A stretch of 55,561 bases of DNA from Clostridium sp. OF09-36 (GCF_003481985.1 NZ_QUMD01000022.1:1-55561); one strand, 5' to 3'. Numbered from the stretch's first letter, positions 8,195-19,333 are shown. A program made the numbers and translations. The notes: generated by a model not told the origin, from the letters alone.

Positions 8195-10182
8195 ATGGAT
8201 CATTTTCAGTTATATTCCGAGTATCAGCCACCGGCGACCAGCCGCAGGCTATTGCTGAGCTTGTAAAAGGGTTTCGGGAGGGCAATCAGTTCGAGACATT
8301 GCTGGGTGTGACAGGCTCCGGTAAGACCTTTACCATGGCGAATGTCATTCAGGCATTGAACAAGCCAACGCTCATCATTGCCCATAACAAGACGCTGGCT
8401 GCGCAGCTTTACGGGGAAATGAAGGAATTTTTCCCGGAGAATGCTGTAGAATATTTCGTATCCTATTACGATTATTACCAGCCGGAGGCCTACGTTCCTT
8501 CTACGGATACTTATATTGAGAAGGATTCTGCCATCAACGACGAGATCGATAAACTGCGGCATTCCGCGACAGCGGCACTTTCCGAGCGGAAGGATGTTAT
8601 TATTGTGGCATCGGTTTCCTGCATCTATGGTCTTGGTTCCCCGATCGATTACCAGGAAATGGTGATCTCGCTGCGGCCGGGCATGGAAAAAGACCGGGAT
8701 GAGGTGATCCGCAAGCTGATCGATATTCAGTACACCCGCAACGACATGGATTTCCACCGCGGTACGTTCCGCGTGCGGGGCGATGTACTGGAAATCTTTC
8801 CGGCGTATTCCGACAGTGCGGCATACCGGGTTGAATTTTTCGGGGACGAGATCGACCGGATCGTGGAGATCGACACGCTGACCGGAGAGGCAAAGCTGCA
8901 GTTAAACCATATTGCCATCTTCCCGGCATCCCATTATGTTGTGCCGAAAGAGAAGATGCAGCTTGCCACGGAAAATATTCTGGAAGAACTGAAAGAGCGT
9001 GTGGCTTTCTTTAAGAGTGAGGATAAACTGCTGGAAGCACAGCGTATCTCGGAGCGCACTAATTTCGATGTGGAGATGATGCGGGAGACCGGTTTTTGTT
9101 CCGGCATTGAGAACTATTCCCGGCACCTGACGTTTGGAAAACCGGGGGAGCCGCCGTGGACGCTGATCGATTATTTCCCGGATGATTTTCTCATCATTGT
9201 GGATGAGTCTCACATCACGCTGCCGCAGGTGCGCGGTATGTATGCAGGGGACCGTTCGCGAAAAACCACGTTGGTGGATTATGGTTTCCGTCTGCCGTCG
9301 GCGCTCGACAACCGTCCGTTAAATTTTACAGAGTTTGAGAGCAAGATCGACCAGATGATGTTTGTCTCCGCAACACCGGGCCCTTACGAGGCAGAGCATG
9401 AGCTCCTTAGGGCAGAGCAGATCATCCGCCCGACCGGCCTTTTGGATCCGGAAATCTCTGTGCGCCCGGTAGAAGGGCAGATCGATGATCTGGTGGGCGA
9501 GGTCAACAAAGAGGTGGCAGCGCATCACAAGGTCCTGATCACCACACTGACCAAGCGCATGGCAGAGGACTTAACCGATTATATGAAAGAAATCGGAATC
9601 CGGGTCAAGTACCTGCATTCTGACATCGACACGCTGGAACGTGCGGAGATCATCCGCGATATGCGTCTGGATGTGTTTGACGTGCTGGTCGGCATCAACC
9701 TGCTGCGAGAGGGTCTGGATATTCCAGAGATCACCCTGGTCGCAATCCTCGATGCAGATAAAGAAGGCTTCCTGCGCTCGGAAACATCGCTCATTCAGAC
9801 GATTGGCCGTGCGGCCCGGAACTCTGAGGGGCATGTCATTATGTATGCGGATACGGTCACGGATTCCATGCGGGTGGCAATCGAGGAGACGAACCGCCGC
9901 CGCCAGATCCAGCAGGCGTACAACGAGGAACATGGCATAACTCCGACCACCATCAAGAAAGCGGTGCGGGACCTGATTGCAATCTCCAAGGCAGCGGAGA
10001 AGGATGCTTCGGCAGATGAAAAGGATCTGGAGTCCATGAGTGCCAAGGAACTGAACAAGCTGGTAAAAGAAATCCAGAAGAAGATGCATCAGGCCGCTGC
10101 AGAGCTAAACTTCGAGGAGGCAGCTGTGCTGCGTGACCGGATGCTGGAAGTGAAACAGGCGCTGCTGGAACTGGAGTCTTAA
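8195..10182 (+). CDS. uvrB: UvrABC excinuclease subunit B, one-base frameshift near the start
   Basis: Nucleotide excision repair helicase-like subunit that verifies damage and loads UvrC. About 662 residues after repair. Visible features: Walker A TGSGKT, the beta-hairpin region YYDYYQPEAYVPSTDTYIEK, Walker B-type DESH, helicase motif QTIGRAARN, and a C-terminal UVR domain (LEKEIQKKM-like helix, LNFEEAAVLRDRMLE) that binds UvrC. The real start is ATG 8195 with a GGAGG site; the N-terminus reads MDHFQLYSEYQP and should continue TGDQPQAIAELVKGF, but one base is missing at about 8230. UvrB is a core gene, so this break is very probably a sequence error. The gene stands alone here; uvrA and uvrC are not in the window. 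Confidence 0.93.
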
Positions 10183-10227
10183 AAATATACCCTTATTGAC
10201 AAAATTTATCAATAAGGGTATATTTTT
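10181..10227. repeat. Perfect 18-bp inverted repeat spanning the feoAB promoter
   Basis: Arms 10181-10198 and 10210-10227 are perfect inverted repeats (AAAAATATACCCTTATTG and its complement) around an 11-base centre. The left arm begins inside the uvrB stop codon, so on RNA level it could terminate uvrB (the right arm ends in five Ts). On DNA level it overlaps both hexamers of the feoAB promoter, making it also a candidate operator for a metal-responsive repressor. Confidence 0.8.
10196..10224 (+). promoter_or_regulatory. Consensus promoter of feoAB
   Basis: TTGACA (10196-10201), 17-base spacer, TATATT (10219-10224): a near-perfect sigma-A promoter 45 bases before the feoA start. Both hexamers lie within or touch the arms of the surrounding palindrome. 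Confidence 0.8.
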
Positions 10228-10269
10228 ATGTACTGGTTACTAATTGCTAACTATAAGGAGTTGTTTTCT

Positions 10270-10509
10270 ATGAAATTGAGTGAAGGAATCATTGGCCGCA
10301 CCTACCGTGTAGACAGTGTGGCTGTGAATGAGACGATTACCAGACGTCTGGAGGCACTCGGAGTCAACAGCATGACACCGGTGACTCTTTTAAACAAGAA
10401 AGGAAGCGGTTCCGTGATCTTTAAGGTGCGCGGTACAAGGCTGGCTGTGGGTAAGCGCATCAGTGACGGAATCGAGATTTCAGAAATGGAGGTGCGAAGC
10501 CATGACTGA
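10270..10509 (+). CDS. feoA: Ferrous iron transport protein A
   Basis: A 79-residue SH3-like FeoA domain protein (MKLSEGIIGRTYRVDSVAVN, then LEALGVNSMTPVTLL and a G-rich turn before VFKVRGTRLAVGKRI). FeoA is a small cytoplasmic partner needed for FeoB-mediated Fe(II) uptake. The start at 10270 has AAGGAG nine bases upstream; upstream in-frame codons overlap the promoter and are rejected. The stop overlaps the feoB start by eight bases, so the two are translationally coupled. Confidence 0.9.
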   Translation: MKLSEGIIGRTYRVDSVAVNETITRRLEALGVNSMTPVTLLNKKGSGSVIFKVRGTRLAVGKRISDGIEISEMEVRSHD

Positions 10510-12576
10510 GATGCAGCAGAACAAAGATAAGGCAGGACAGCCGGAAAATCCAACGGAGAAAAGCGCGAACCAATCTGGTAAAAAAACAGACAACCGCGAA
10601 ATCCGTGTTGGTTTCGTCGGAAACCCGAACTGCGGAAAAACGACGCTCTTTAATGCGTTTACCGGCGCAAATCTGAAGGTGGCAAACTGGCCCGGTGTTA
10701 CGGTAGAGCGTGTGGAGGGCCGCACCAATTATAAGGGAAGACCGATCAAGGTCATTGACCTTCCGGGCATTTACAGCCTGACTTCTTACACGATCGAGGA
10801 AATTGTAACCAGACGCTGCATCGAGGAGGGTGAGGTTGACGTCATCATCAACGTGGTGGATGCGTCTTCCCTGGAGCGAAACCTCTACTTAACCTTACAG
10901 CTTCTGGAACTGAAAAAGCCGGTTATTCTGGCACTGAACATGATGGATATCGTGGAAGAACGCGGCATGGAGATCGACCTGCACCGCCTTCCGGAGATGC
11001 TGGGCGGAATCCCGGTTGTCCCGGTTTCTGCAAGAAAGCGCACCGGACTGGATGTTCTGATGCACGCAGTGGTCCACCATTACGAAGAGGGACCGCAGGG
11101 CATCGTAGTGCATTACGATCAGGAGATTGAAGAAAAAATCACGCAGATTGAAACAATCCTCCGGGCAAAATACGGCGATATGGAAAACATGCGCTGGCAT
11201 GCCGTAAAGCTTCTGGAGCAGGACCCGGAGGTCATGAAAGACCATCCGGTGGATATCAGCCATATCGCAGGGAAAAACTACGAAAAAGATATCATCAACG
11301 AGAAGTATAACTATATCGAAGAGGTCATGGAAGAATGTATGGTGGGCCGGGACGAAAAATCGGCATCGACAGACCGCATCGATTCGTGGCTGACACATCC
11401 GGTGTTTGGTGTTCCAATCTTTCTCGGAATTATGGCGCTGGTGTTCTTCTTAACATTTACTGTGGGAGATTTCTTAAAGGGCTATTTTGAGATTGGACTG
11501 GAATGGTTTTCCGGAGCACTTCTGGCGGCTATGCAGCATGTAGATGCTTCAGACTGGCTGATCTCTCTGGTAGTCGATGGTATTGTAGCCGGTGTGGGCG
11601 GTATTCTGACCTTCCTGCCGAACATTTTCATCCTGTTTCTGGCACTGGCATTTCTGGAAGACAGCGGATATATGGCACGCGTTGCCTATGTCATGAATGA
11701 GATCATGGGTCGTGTCGGATTGTCCGGCAAGGCATTTCTTCCGATGCTTCTTGGTTTTGGCTGTACCGTTCCGGCAGTCATGGCAACCAGGGCGCTGGCG
11801 ACAGAGCGTGACCGCCGCCGCACGATCCTGATTACCCCGTTTATGTCCTGTTCTGCAAGACTTCCGATCTATGTGCTGTTTGCAGAGATGTTTTTTAAGG
11901 AGCATGCGATGTTAGCGGCGTATTCCCTGTATGTGATCGGTCTCATCGTTGCGATCACGATCGCCTTTATCCTTCATAAGCATGAGAAGAATAAGGATGA
12001 GGATACGCTTCTGATCGAGCTTCCGGAGTACAAGACTCCGAATGCCAGAACCGTGGCAATCTATGTATGGGATAAGGTAAAGGATTATCTGACCAAGGCC
12101 GGAACCACGATCTTTGTGGCATCCATTGTACTTTGGTTTGTGTTGAATTTTGGCATTCACGGTTACGAGACCGATGTAACTCAGAGCTTTGCGGCAGCGA
12201 TCGGCCGGCTCTTAGTTCCGATCTTAAAACCGGCAGGACTTGGCACCTGGCAGATCGCAGTAGCGCTAATCTCCGGGCTTTCCGCAAAAGAGGTGGTGGT
12301 TTCCAGCTTCTCCGTATTGTATGGCATCAGCAATATCAACTCTGCCGCCGGAATGGCGGAGCTGTCCAAGGTGCTTGGAATTGCCGGGTTTGGTATGGCG
12401 AATGCTACGCACTTTTGGTATTCTGTCTTTTGTATTCCCCGTGCGTGGCTGCAGTGGGAACCATCCGGCGTGAGACAAGATCCTTAAAATTTACGATCTG
12501 GATGGTATTGTTCCAGATCGTTCTGGCGTGGTGCTTTGCCGTGATCATTTACCAGGCCGGAAGCCGGATCTTCTAA
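10502..12576 (+). CDS. feoB: Ferrous iron transporter FeoB, one-base frameshift near the end
   Basis: Membrane Fe(II) transporter with an N-terminal G domain. About 691 residues after repair. G1 is GNPNCGKTTLFNAFTG, G3 is DLPG, G4 is NMMD; the membrane part contains the two Gate motifs (LPMLLGFGCTVPAVMATRAL and SAKEVV) and multiple hydrophobic helices. The N-terminal 40 residues before the G domain are a hydrophilic, Lys/Gln-rich extension. The frame breaks near 12401: FGMANA should continue YALLVFCLLYSPCVAAVGTI, requiring one extra T in GCT-TAC; the last helix and C-terminus are intact in the shifted frame to 12576. Translation overlaps feoA. Expression is probably iron-controlled through the palindromic promoter upstream. 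Confidence 0.93.
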
Positions 12577-12675
12577 AATATCTCAATGACGGAGCCGATG
12601 CGTCAGACAGGAACATCCGGCGGGAGGGGAATGCACCGGACGCGTCAGACAGAGATACCGGAAAGGCGAAATGCA

Positions 12676-13635
12676 TCAGGACAGTGCCGATGCTCCGACC
12701 AGCTCCGGTGCATTGGAAACGACCTTCAGGCTTCCATCCTTCCGGCTGAACAGGTAAACCTGGTTGGAAAGCTGTTCTTCCGGGGAAACTTCCTGGCGGT
12801 TGATGGAAGTAACCATGGAGCTAAGGTCTTCATAAGAAGAATCTTCCAGATTTGGTGTGAGAAGGACTTCGTGGACACTGGATGGCAGAAGGATCAGATC
12901 TGCCTGAAGGTGATCTGCGAAGTCCTTCAGTACGTTCTGGTAGACCATGCAGCTTGCACCGTAAAGGCCATTGCTGTTGCTGAGCACATAAAGCGGTGCA
13001 GCATCGTCGGAGTCCAGCAGATCCTGGATCAGTTCCGGGTCGTAGTGCTCTCCCATATTTTTCTGTGCGATCTCCTTGAGCAGGTCAGCCATGCTCTGGA
13101 TCTGGGCCGGGTATTCCCGCGGAGTGTTGCGGCTGGCTGCATTCCACAGGTCGTTTACGGATACATTCCAGCGTTTCATATGTTCATTATGAATGAGGGC
13201 GGTCATCTGGCCGGCCTCATTGCGTTCCAGAAAAACAAAAAATACAATGGAAAGATCCAGATAGGGAAGGTGTGGCAGATCGTTTAAGAGCACCTGGTTA
13301 GACGCGCTATGAATGATCCGGAACATGATCCGGGAGCGGAGTTCAGAAAAGTTTTCCAGGGAATCTGGCTGAAGAAAGGTAGGAGACGGGGTGGTGCGGT
13401 AGAGCTTTAAGATGTCGAGGACGATCTCGTGAATATCTGTTCCGCGCTGGTACTGCTCGTAGTAGGGATTTAAATAAATGGTGGGTGCGACTGGAGAGCC
13501 GGGGCTCTGGATGGTCAGTCCGTCGAGGGTAACACCGTTATTTTTCGGAAGCGGGCGGAGCGTGAACTGGTAAGCATCGCCTAAAGCCTCCTGAAGTTTG
13601 TTGGTTACTGTTTCCAGAAATGCTTCGTATATCAT
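12676..13635 (-). CDS. DUF5688 family protein
   Basis: A soluble protein of about 319 residues resembling DUF5688 proteins of Lachnospiraceae: N-terminal helix IYEAFLETVTNKLQEALGD, then TLRPLPKNNGVTLDGLTI and IYLNPYYEQYQRGTDIHEIV. These proteins occur in many copies in gut Clostridia; their function is unknown. The start at 13635 is fixed by a GGAGGT site eight bases upstream. It is divergent from the propeller/C39-like gene and convergent with feoB. The roughly 100 bases between feoB and its stop hold only a short direct repeat of GCGTCAGACAG. The DUF call is from recognition of the N-terminal pattern. Confidence 0.7.
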   Translation of the reverse strand: MIYEAFLETVTNKLQEALGDAYQFTLRPLPKNNGVTLDGLTIQSPGSPVAPTIYLNPYYEQYQRGTDIHEIVLDILKLYRTTPSPTFLQPDSLENFSELRSRIMFRIIHSASNQVLLNDLPHLPYLDLSIVFFVFLERNEAGQMTALIHNEHMKRWNVSVNDLWNAASRNTPREYPAQIQSMADLLKEIAQKNMGEHYDPELIQDLLDSDDAAPLYVLSNSNGLYGASCMVYQNVLKDFADHLQADLILLPSSVHEVLLTPNLEDSSYEDLSSMVTSINRQEVSPEEQLSNQVYLFSRKDGSLKVVSNAPELVGASALS

Positions 13636-13918
13636 AAAAATACCTCCAGATAAGATAAAAAATAAGCAGGCTTGTGTTTGTAAGTAAAATGGGAACATAA
13701 TAAAAATAAAATAGATAAAACAGGAAATATAGAAAACAAGAATTTTTTATTATGAATAGATGGAATGTGTAAATCTATTATAAAGGATGGGGGACATTAT
13801 AGCAAGCGAAAATTAAGAAAACATTTTCTTGTGGGGAACAGGAAAACAAGGTAAAATAAGGAAGCAACGATAAAAAAGATTAATTGGAACAATATAATAA
13901 TAAGGAAATCAGAACTAT

Positions 13919-16392
13919 ATGAATCACATCGTAAAACGAATTGCAATTTTATCCGGTGTATTCGCGGCGGCGCTGGGCGTCTTTTTTTTCGCGAATAACC
14001 GATGGAACCGCGGCCAGGAGCAGGCCGTATATATAGATATGGAAGCAGCAACGCTTCCGAGCGTTACAGTCCAGATGCTGGGCCGCGACATGAACCGTCT
14101 TTATGGTTACCGTCAGGAAATGAATTCTGTAGCAGCGGGGGAGACACTGACGATCCTTCCGCCGGACCGGGCATTGGAGCTGAACATTGAGGGGACCGGG
14201 GTTACCGGGATCAGCTATGAGGTACGCAGCATGGACCGGGCGCGTCTGGTGGAAAAAACAGAGGTGCCGGACTGGCAGCAAACGGAAAACGGCATCACTG
14301 CGATACTTCCTATCCAGAACCTTCTGACAAAGGAACGGGAGTACCAGCTAAAGCTCCAGCTCGATACAGAAGCTGCAGGGCCGGTCTATTATTATACCCG
14401 GATCCTGTGGACCGATGCGCAGGAGCATGCCCGCGCCATGGTAGATCTGGCGGCGGACTTTTCCATGAAAACCTTTGATTATGAGCAGGCAAGAAGCCTG
14501 ACAACCTATCTGGAGAGCAGCCCGGCAGAGGACAACACGACCTTCGGGCATACGTCTATCCACTCCAGCTTTTCCCAGCTGACCTGGGGAAAACTGGGAA
14601 TGCAGCCGGAAGAGCCGGTGGAGATCCGCTTAAAGGAGCTAGATGGTGTCATGTGTGGAATCCAGCTTTCCTACCGGGCAAAGCGCCAGGACGAGGAAGG
14701 CACGGAAACCTATGAGGTTGAGGAAGACTTCACCATGAAGTGGAATGAGCTGCGCATTTACATGATGCAGTATGACCGTACAGTAAACCAGATCTTTGCC
14801 GGGGACCGCAGCGAGTTTTCCGGAAAGCGAATCCTGCTTGGTATTACAGGGGATGACCGGATCGAATTAGTAAAAAGCGCAGGAGGCAGGGTCAGCGTTT
14901 TCCGTGTAGACCGGGATCTGTGGAGCTATGAGCCCGGGGCACGGCGTGCGGTGCAGATCTTTTCCTTCCGGGACGATGACAGCACGGATGTGCGCTGTAA
15001 CTACGACCATCATGACGTAAAGATCCTTTCCGTGGAGGACAGCGGAGACGTGGACTTTCTGGTGTATGGCTACATGAACCGCGGAAACCACGAAGGGGAA
15101 AACGGAATTGCCGGGTATCATTATTCAGCCGGGGATAATGCACTGGAGGAACGCTATTTCATTCCGTATTCCGGCTCCTATGAGCAGCTTGCGGCAGACC
15201 TGAACCAGCTTGCCAGCCAGACCTCCGGCGGTATGCTTTACCTGTATGTGGATCATGCAGTGTATGGAATCGATATGAACAGCCGGGAAAATATGGTTGT
15301 GGCAGATTCCCTTGAAGAAGGAACCTTTGCAGTAAGCAGCGATAAAAAGCGTATTGCCTGGCAGGAGGGATCCCTTTACGGATCGAGGTCCTGCACCTGA
15401 TGGATCTGGAATCCGGGGAAAACCGCGATGTCCGTTCCGGGGACGGGGAATATGTCCGCGCCCTTGGCTTTGTAGGGCGGGATCTGGTATATGGCACAGC
15501 CAGGGAAGAGGACAGCTGGCTGGTGAATGGCCGTACAGAGAATCTTCCTATGTATAGTGTCCACATCATCAACGACCAGATGCAGGAGGAGACTAGCTAC
15601 GAGAAGAACGGCTATTACATTTCAGAGGTTACTGTAGATGAGAGCCGGATCCATTTAAAGCGTGTCATGAAAACCGGGGCACACAGCTATTCAGACAGCC
15701 CGGAGGACACCATTGTCTGCAATGCAGAGTTGGGAAATGGAAAGATGGACGGCATCGGCTGGTTTGCATCACCGGAGAAGGAGCGCGTGTATTTTGTGCA
15801 GCTCGATGAGGAAATCAAGAATGGACGGAGTGTCCGCATCCAGGCACCGAAGCGGGTGAGCTACGAACAGTCCGACCGTCTGGAGTTAAAGTCCAACTAC
15901 CAGCTTTCGGATATGGAATTTTATGCATACGGAAGCGGCCATCTCTTAAAGGTGACGACCGATTTTTCAGAGGCACTTTCACTGGCCTACGACCAGATGG
16001 GGTTTGTGACGGATAAGGACCGCAATGTGCTGTGGAACCGCGTAAAGCGCGGGAATATCAGAAACATCCGCGACCCACAGTCTGTGTTTGCACCGCTGGC
16101 CCGTTATCTGGATGATTTTACGGGAAATACGGTTTATGAAAATGAAAAGCTTGCGGTATTAAATGCAAGGGGAAGCAGTCTGGCACAGATGCTTTACTTC
16201 ATAGACCAGGGAATCCCGGTGGCAGCGTATACTGGGGAAGGACAATATCTGGTCCTTTGCGGCTTTGACCAGTATAACGTCACCGTGTATGATCCGCAGA
16301 CGGGAGAAACCTATAAGGCCGGTCTCAACGACAGCACCGAGTTCTTCCGCGTCCGCGGCAATGACTTTATCTGTGCGGTAAATCTGCCATAG
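13919..16392 (+). CDS. Membrane-anchored extracellular protein: beta-propeller-like region plus degenerate C39-like domain, one-base frameshift
   Basis: About 824 residues after repair. Residues 7-24 are an uncleaved signal anchor (IAILSGVFAAALGVFFFA). Residues 40-230 look beta-rich. From about 280 to 600 there are repeated segments of the type LYVDHAVYGIDMNSREN, RIAWQEGS and VRALGFVGRDLVYGTA that suggest TolB/WD-like propeller blades. The C-terminus (LDDFTGNTVYENEKLAVLNA, GSSLAQMLYFIDQGIPVAAY, then VLCGFDQYNVTVYDPQTGE) resembles a papain-like C39 peptidase fold, but the position normally held by the catalytic His reads GQYLVLCGFD, so activity is doubtful. The frame breaks at about 15385 (SLYG should continue IEVLHLMDLESGE). 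Function unknown; the gene is alone between divergent DUF5688 and murA. Confidence 0.6.
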
Positions 16393-16481
16393 GATCTCAT
16401 AGGGGATTTTCAGTTCAGAAAATCCCTGCCTGTGAACAGCAATGAGTGTATACAAAAACCACAGGCTTATCGGAGTTCTAC

Positions 16482-16509
16482 TTTACAAAATCGGAATCTG
16501 TGGTATAAT
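16482..16509 (+). promoter_or_regulatory. Promoter of murA
   Basis: TTTACA (16482-16487), 16-base spacer, TATAAT (16504-16509), about 55 bases before the murA start codon. Confidence 0.65.
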
Positions 16510-16562
16510 CATAAAGATTTAATAGAATCGTAAAGGTTTACTTTTGATTATAGAGGTGTGTA

Positions 16563-17854
16563 ATGAATCAGTATATTATGAAAGGCGGCAGTCCGCTGGT
16601 CGGAGATGTTGTGATAAGCGGAGCGAAGAATGCAGCGCTTGGCATTCTGGCGGCTTCCATTATGACAGATGAAGACGTGATCATTGAAAATCTTCCGGAT
16701 GTGCGGGATATCAATGTTCTTCTGGAGGCAATCCAGGAGATCGGTGCCCGGGTGGACCGGATTGACCGTCACACGGTAAAAATCAACGGATCAACCATCC
16801 GCGAGGTGTCGGTCGATGACGAATATATCCGCCGCATCCGTGCATCCTATTATTTTATAGGTGCACTGCTGGGCAAATATAAGAGTGCGCAGGTTCCGCT
16901 TCCTGGCGGCTGTGACATCGGCAGCAGACCGATTGACCAGCACTTAAAGGGCTTCCGGGCTCTGGGCGCGAAGATTGAGATCGAGTGCGGAGCAGTTCAT
17001 GCCCACGCGATCGATCTGGTGGGTGCCCATATTTACCTGGACATGGTTTCTGTAGGTGCAACCATCAACATTATGATGGCAGCAGCCATGGCAGAGGGCA
17101 TGACCATTATTGAGAATGCAGCAAAAGAGCCGCATGTTGTAGATGTGGCAAACTTCTTAAACAGCATGGGTGCAAACATCAAGGGTGCAGGAACCGATGT
17201 GATCCGCATTCGCGGTGTCAGGACTCTGCATGGAACCGATTATTCCATCATTCCGGACCAGATCGAGGCAGGTACATTCATGTGTGCAGCAGCGGTCACC
17301 CGGGGCGATATCACCGTAAAAAATGTCATTCCGAAGCATCTGGAGGCTATTTCCGCAAAGCTCATTGAAATCGGCTGTGAGGTGATCGAGGGCGATGACG
17401 AGGTCCGTGTGTAGGCAGACCGAAGCAGCACTCCACCAACATCAAGACTCTGCCATACCCTGGCTTCCCGACCGACATGCAGCCGCAGATGGCGGTAACG
17501 CTTGCCTTAGCAGAGGGCACCAGCATGATTACCGAGAGCATTTTTGAGAATCGGTTCAAATATGTGGATGAACTGGCCCGCATGGGTGGAAGCATTAAGG
17601 TAGAAGGCAATGTAGCCGTGATCGACGGTGTGAGAGGCTTTACCGGGGCCCGCGTGGAGTCTCCGGATCTGCGAGCAGGTGCAGCACTGGTGCTTGCCGG
17701 ATTATCGGCAGAGGGCTACACCGTGGTAGACGAGATTGGCTATATCCAGCGTGGCTATGAAAAATTTGAGGAAAAGCTCCAGGCTCTTGGTGCTGCCATC
17801 GAAATGGTAGACTCCGAGAAGGAGGCACAGAAATTCCGCTTAAAGATTGGCTGA
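16563..17854 (+). CDS. murA: UDP-N-acetylglucosamine 1-carboxyvinyltransferase, one-base frameshift
   Basis: First committed step of peptidoglycan precursor synthesis: transfer of enolpyruvate from PEP to UDP-GlcNAc in the cytoplasm. About 430 residues after repair, normal for the family. Visible motifs: SGAKNAALGILAASIMTDED near the N-terminus (Lys and Asn of the active site), the catalytic Cys in LPGGCDIGSRPIDQHL, and FPTDMQPQM in the second half. The frame breaks at about 17411: EVRV should continue VGRPKQHSTNIKTLPYPGFP; restoring one G in GTG-GTA repairs it. MurA is essential unless a paralogue exists, so this is probably a sequence error. The ribosome binding site is AGAGGTG. Confidence 0.93.
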
Positions 17855-17860
17855 CCAAAT

Positions 17861-17937
17861 ACAGGCTGTCTGTTTTATCAGGATAGGATGAACGGACAGC
17901 CTGTTGTGTTATATGGCATACCGGCGGCTTGCCGGTA
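17861..17937 (+). terminator. Hairpins after murA
   Basis: A perfect 10-bp stem (17861-17870 with 17895-17904) followed by a TTGTGTT stretch is a plausible murA terminator. A second small hairpin (17919-17925 with 17931-17937) follows. Confidence 0.5.
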
Positions 17938-18042
17938 AATGGATCAGGACCCTGACAAGACATAAGAAATGCGCAGATTTGGTAAGAATTGTAAACAAAT
18001 CGTTAAATTCTGTAGAGAATTTGTCATGTTCTGGACACAATC

Positions 18043-18070
18043 TGTACACGTTTTTCCGGTATCCTATAAG
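18043..18070 (+). promoter_or_regulatory. Possible promoter of the wall-binding protein gene
   Basis: TGTACA (18043-18048) and TATAAG (18065-18070) with a 16-base spacer, about 55 bases before the AAAGGAGG ribosome binding site. The -35 is imperfect. Confidence 0.35.
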
Positions 18071-18136
18071 TAATCAAAAAGCAAACCAAGGGTATACGGA
18101 TCAAAAAATCAAGAGTGTGTAAAAGGAGGAAGCATT

Positions 18137-19168
18137 ATGAAGTTATGGAAAAAGGGACTTGCCGGTTTTATCGGCGCGGCATTGTTAAGTGCTCTTGCAG
18201 TGGGTTCTGCATTTGCAGCAGAGAGCCGCACCAAGATCACCAGTGTCAGCATTACCATCGATTCCGATATTACCGTGGGAGACAGCGGCGGAAGTGTAAC
18301 AGCCAGTGCAAATGGCAGTAATTACGACGTTACCGACGTAGACATTGTAAACGATGATGGAGAGTGGGTAGACGGCGATGTGCCGAGAGTGGAGATCACA
18401 CTGGAGGCAGATAGTGACTACTACTTCAACTCCATGACTAAGGCAAAGGTTACCTTAAAAGGTTCCAAGGCAACTTACGTTTCTTCCAGAAGACAAGATT
18501 CCAGCTCCACACTGATCATTACCGTAAAGCTGGATAGTTTGGAAGGTACCATGGAAATCGACGATGTAACCTGGCAGAACGACAATTCCCCAATTGCAAC
18601 CTGGGAGACTACTTCAGGCGCAGTAAGCTATCAAGTGCGTCTGTACCGTGGCAGCAGCTCTGTAGGAAGTGCAGTGACCACAAGCAACGAATATTACAAC
18701 TTCGCTTCCAGCATTACCAGAGAGGGTGAATATTACTTTAAGGTACGTGCGACCAACAGCAACAACAAAAAAGGTGACTGGTACGAGTCTGATTACATCT
18801 ATGTAGACGACGAGATGCTGGCAAACATCAAAGCCGGTAATTACAATAACGTAACCAACTCTTCCAGCTCAGGAAGCACTGCCAATTCCCCGGCCAGCAG
18901 CCAGCAGGCATCCTGGATCAAGGACAGCGTAGGCTGGTGGTACCGCTTCGCAAATGGCACCTACCCGACTAATGGCTGGCTCCAGATCAATAACCAGTGG
19001 TATTGCTTCGACAGCGTAGGCTATATGCGTACCGGCTGGATCCAGGCAGGAGACGGCAAGTATTATTACTGCGACCTGACCAACGGCAACATGCTGACCA
19101 ACACCTGGACCCCGGATAACTACTATGTAGACGCATCTGGTGCATGGGTACAGGGTAAAATCCGCTAA
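18137..19168 (+). CDS. Secreted cell-wall-binding protein with choline-binding-type repeats
   Basis: A 343-residue exported protein. Residues 1-31 form a classical signal peptide ending AFA-AE. Residues 35-135 look like a beta-sandwich; residues 140-225 resemble a fibronectin-III-like module (IATWETTSGAVSYQVRLYRG). A Ser/Asn-rich linker precedes three to four aromatic repeats at the C-terminus (GWWYRFANGTYPTNGWLQIN, QWYCFDSVGYMRTGWIQAGD, KYYYCDLTNGNMLTNTW), the pattern of CW_binding_1 (choline-binding-like) modules that attach proteins noncovalently to wall polymers. No catalytic domain is recognisable, so it is structural or adhesive rather than a lysin. The gene is monocistronic, with AAAGGAGG before ATG 18137 and a strong terminator after it. 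Confidence 0.85.
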   Translation: MKLWKKGLAGFIGAALLSALAVGSAFAAESRTKITSVSITIDSDITVGDSGGSVTASANGSNYDVTDVDIVNDDGEWVDGDVPRVEITLEADSDYYFNSMTKAKVTLKGSKATYVSSRRQDSSSTLIITVKLDSLEGTMEIDDVTWQNDNSPIATWETTSGAVSYQVRLYRGSSSVGSAVTTSNEYYNFASSITREGEYYFKVRATNSNNKKGDWYESDYIYVDDEMLANIKAGNYNNVTNSSSSGSTANSPASSQQASWIKDSVGWWYRFANGTYPTNGWLQINNQWYCFDSVGYMRTGWIQAGDGKYYYCDLTNGNMLTNTWTPDNYYVDASGAWVQGKIR

Positions 19169-19188
19169 AGAATCAATAAAGATCATTG

Positions 19189-19218
19189 GGGACCGCGTCA
19201 TTGCGCGGTCCCTTTTTT
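19189..19218 (+). terminator. Rho-independent terminator of the wall-binding protein gene
   Basis: A perfect 9-bp GC-rich stem (GGGACCGCG, 19189-19197, with 19204-19212) followed by six Ts. Textbook terminator. Confidence 0.92.
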
Positions 19219-19248
19219 CTCATTTATACAAATATCACGAGAAACCCC

Positions 19249-19278
19249 TTGACAAGCCTATAGGGTATCTGCTAAGAT
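19249..19278 (+). promoter_or_regulatory. Promoter of the SAM riboswitch-metK unit
   Basis: TTGACA (19249-19254), 18-base spacer, TAAGAT (19273-19278), about 55 bases before the riboswitch aptamer. Confidence 0.7.
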
Positions 19279-19333
19279 ATGACACGCAGCTATGCTCATG
19301 GCTGTGTAACTGACAACTGAAAAGTGCGTAATC

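Noticed and set aside
12586..13287. Plus-strand open frame of 233 codons
   Set aside because: It is antisense to the DUF5688 gene, whose protein pattern, start and ribosome binding site are convincing; the plus-strand frame has none.
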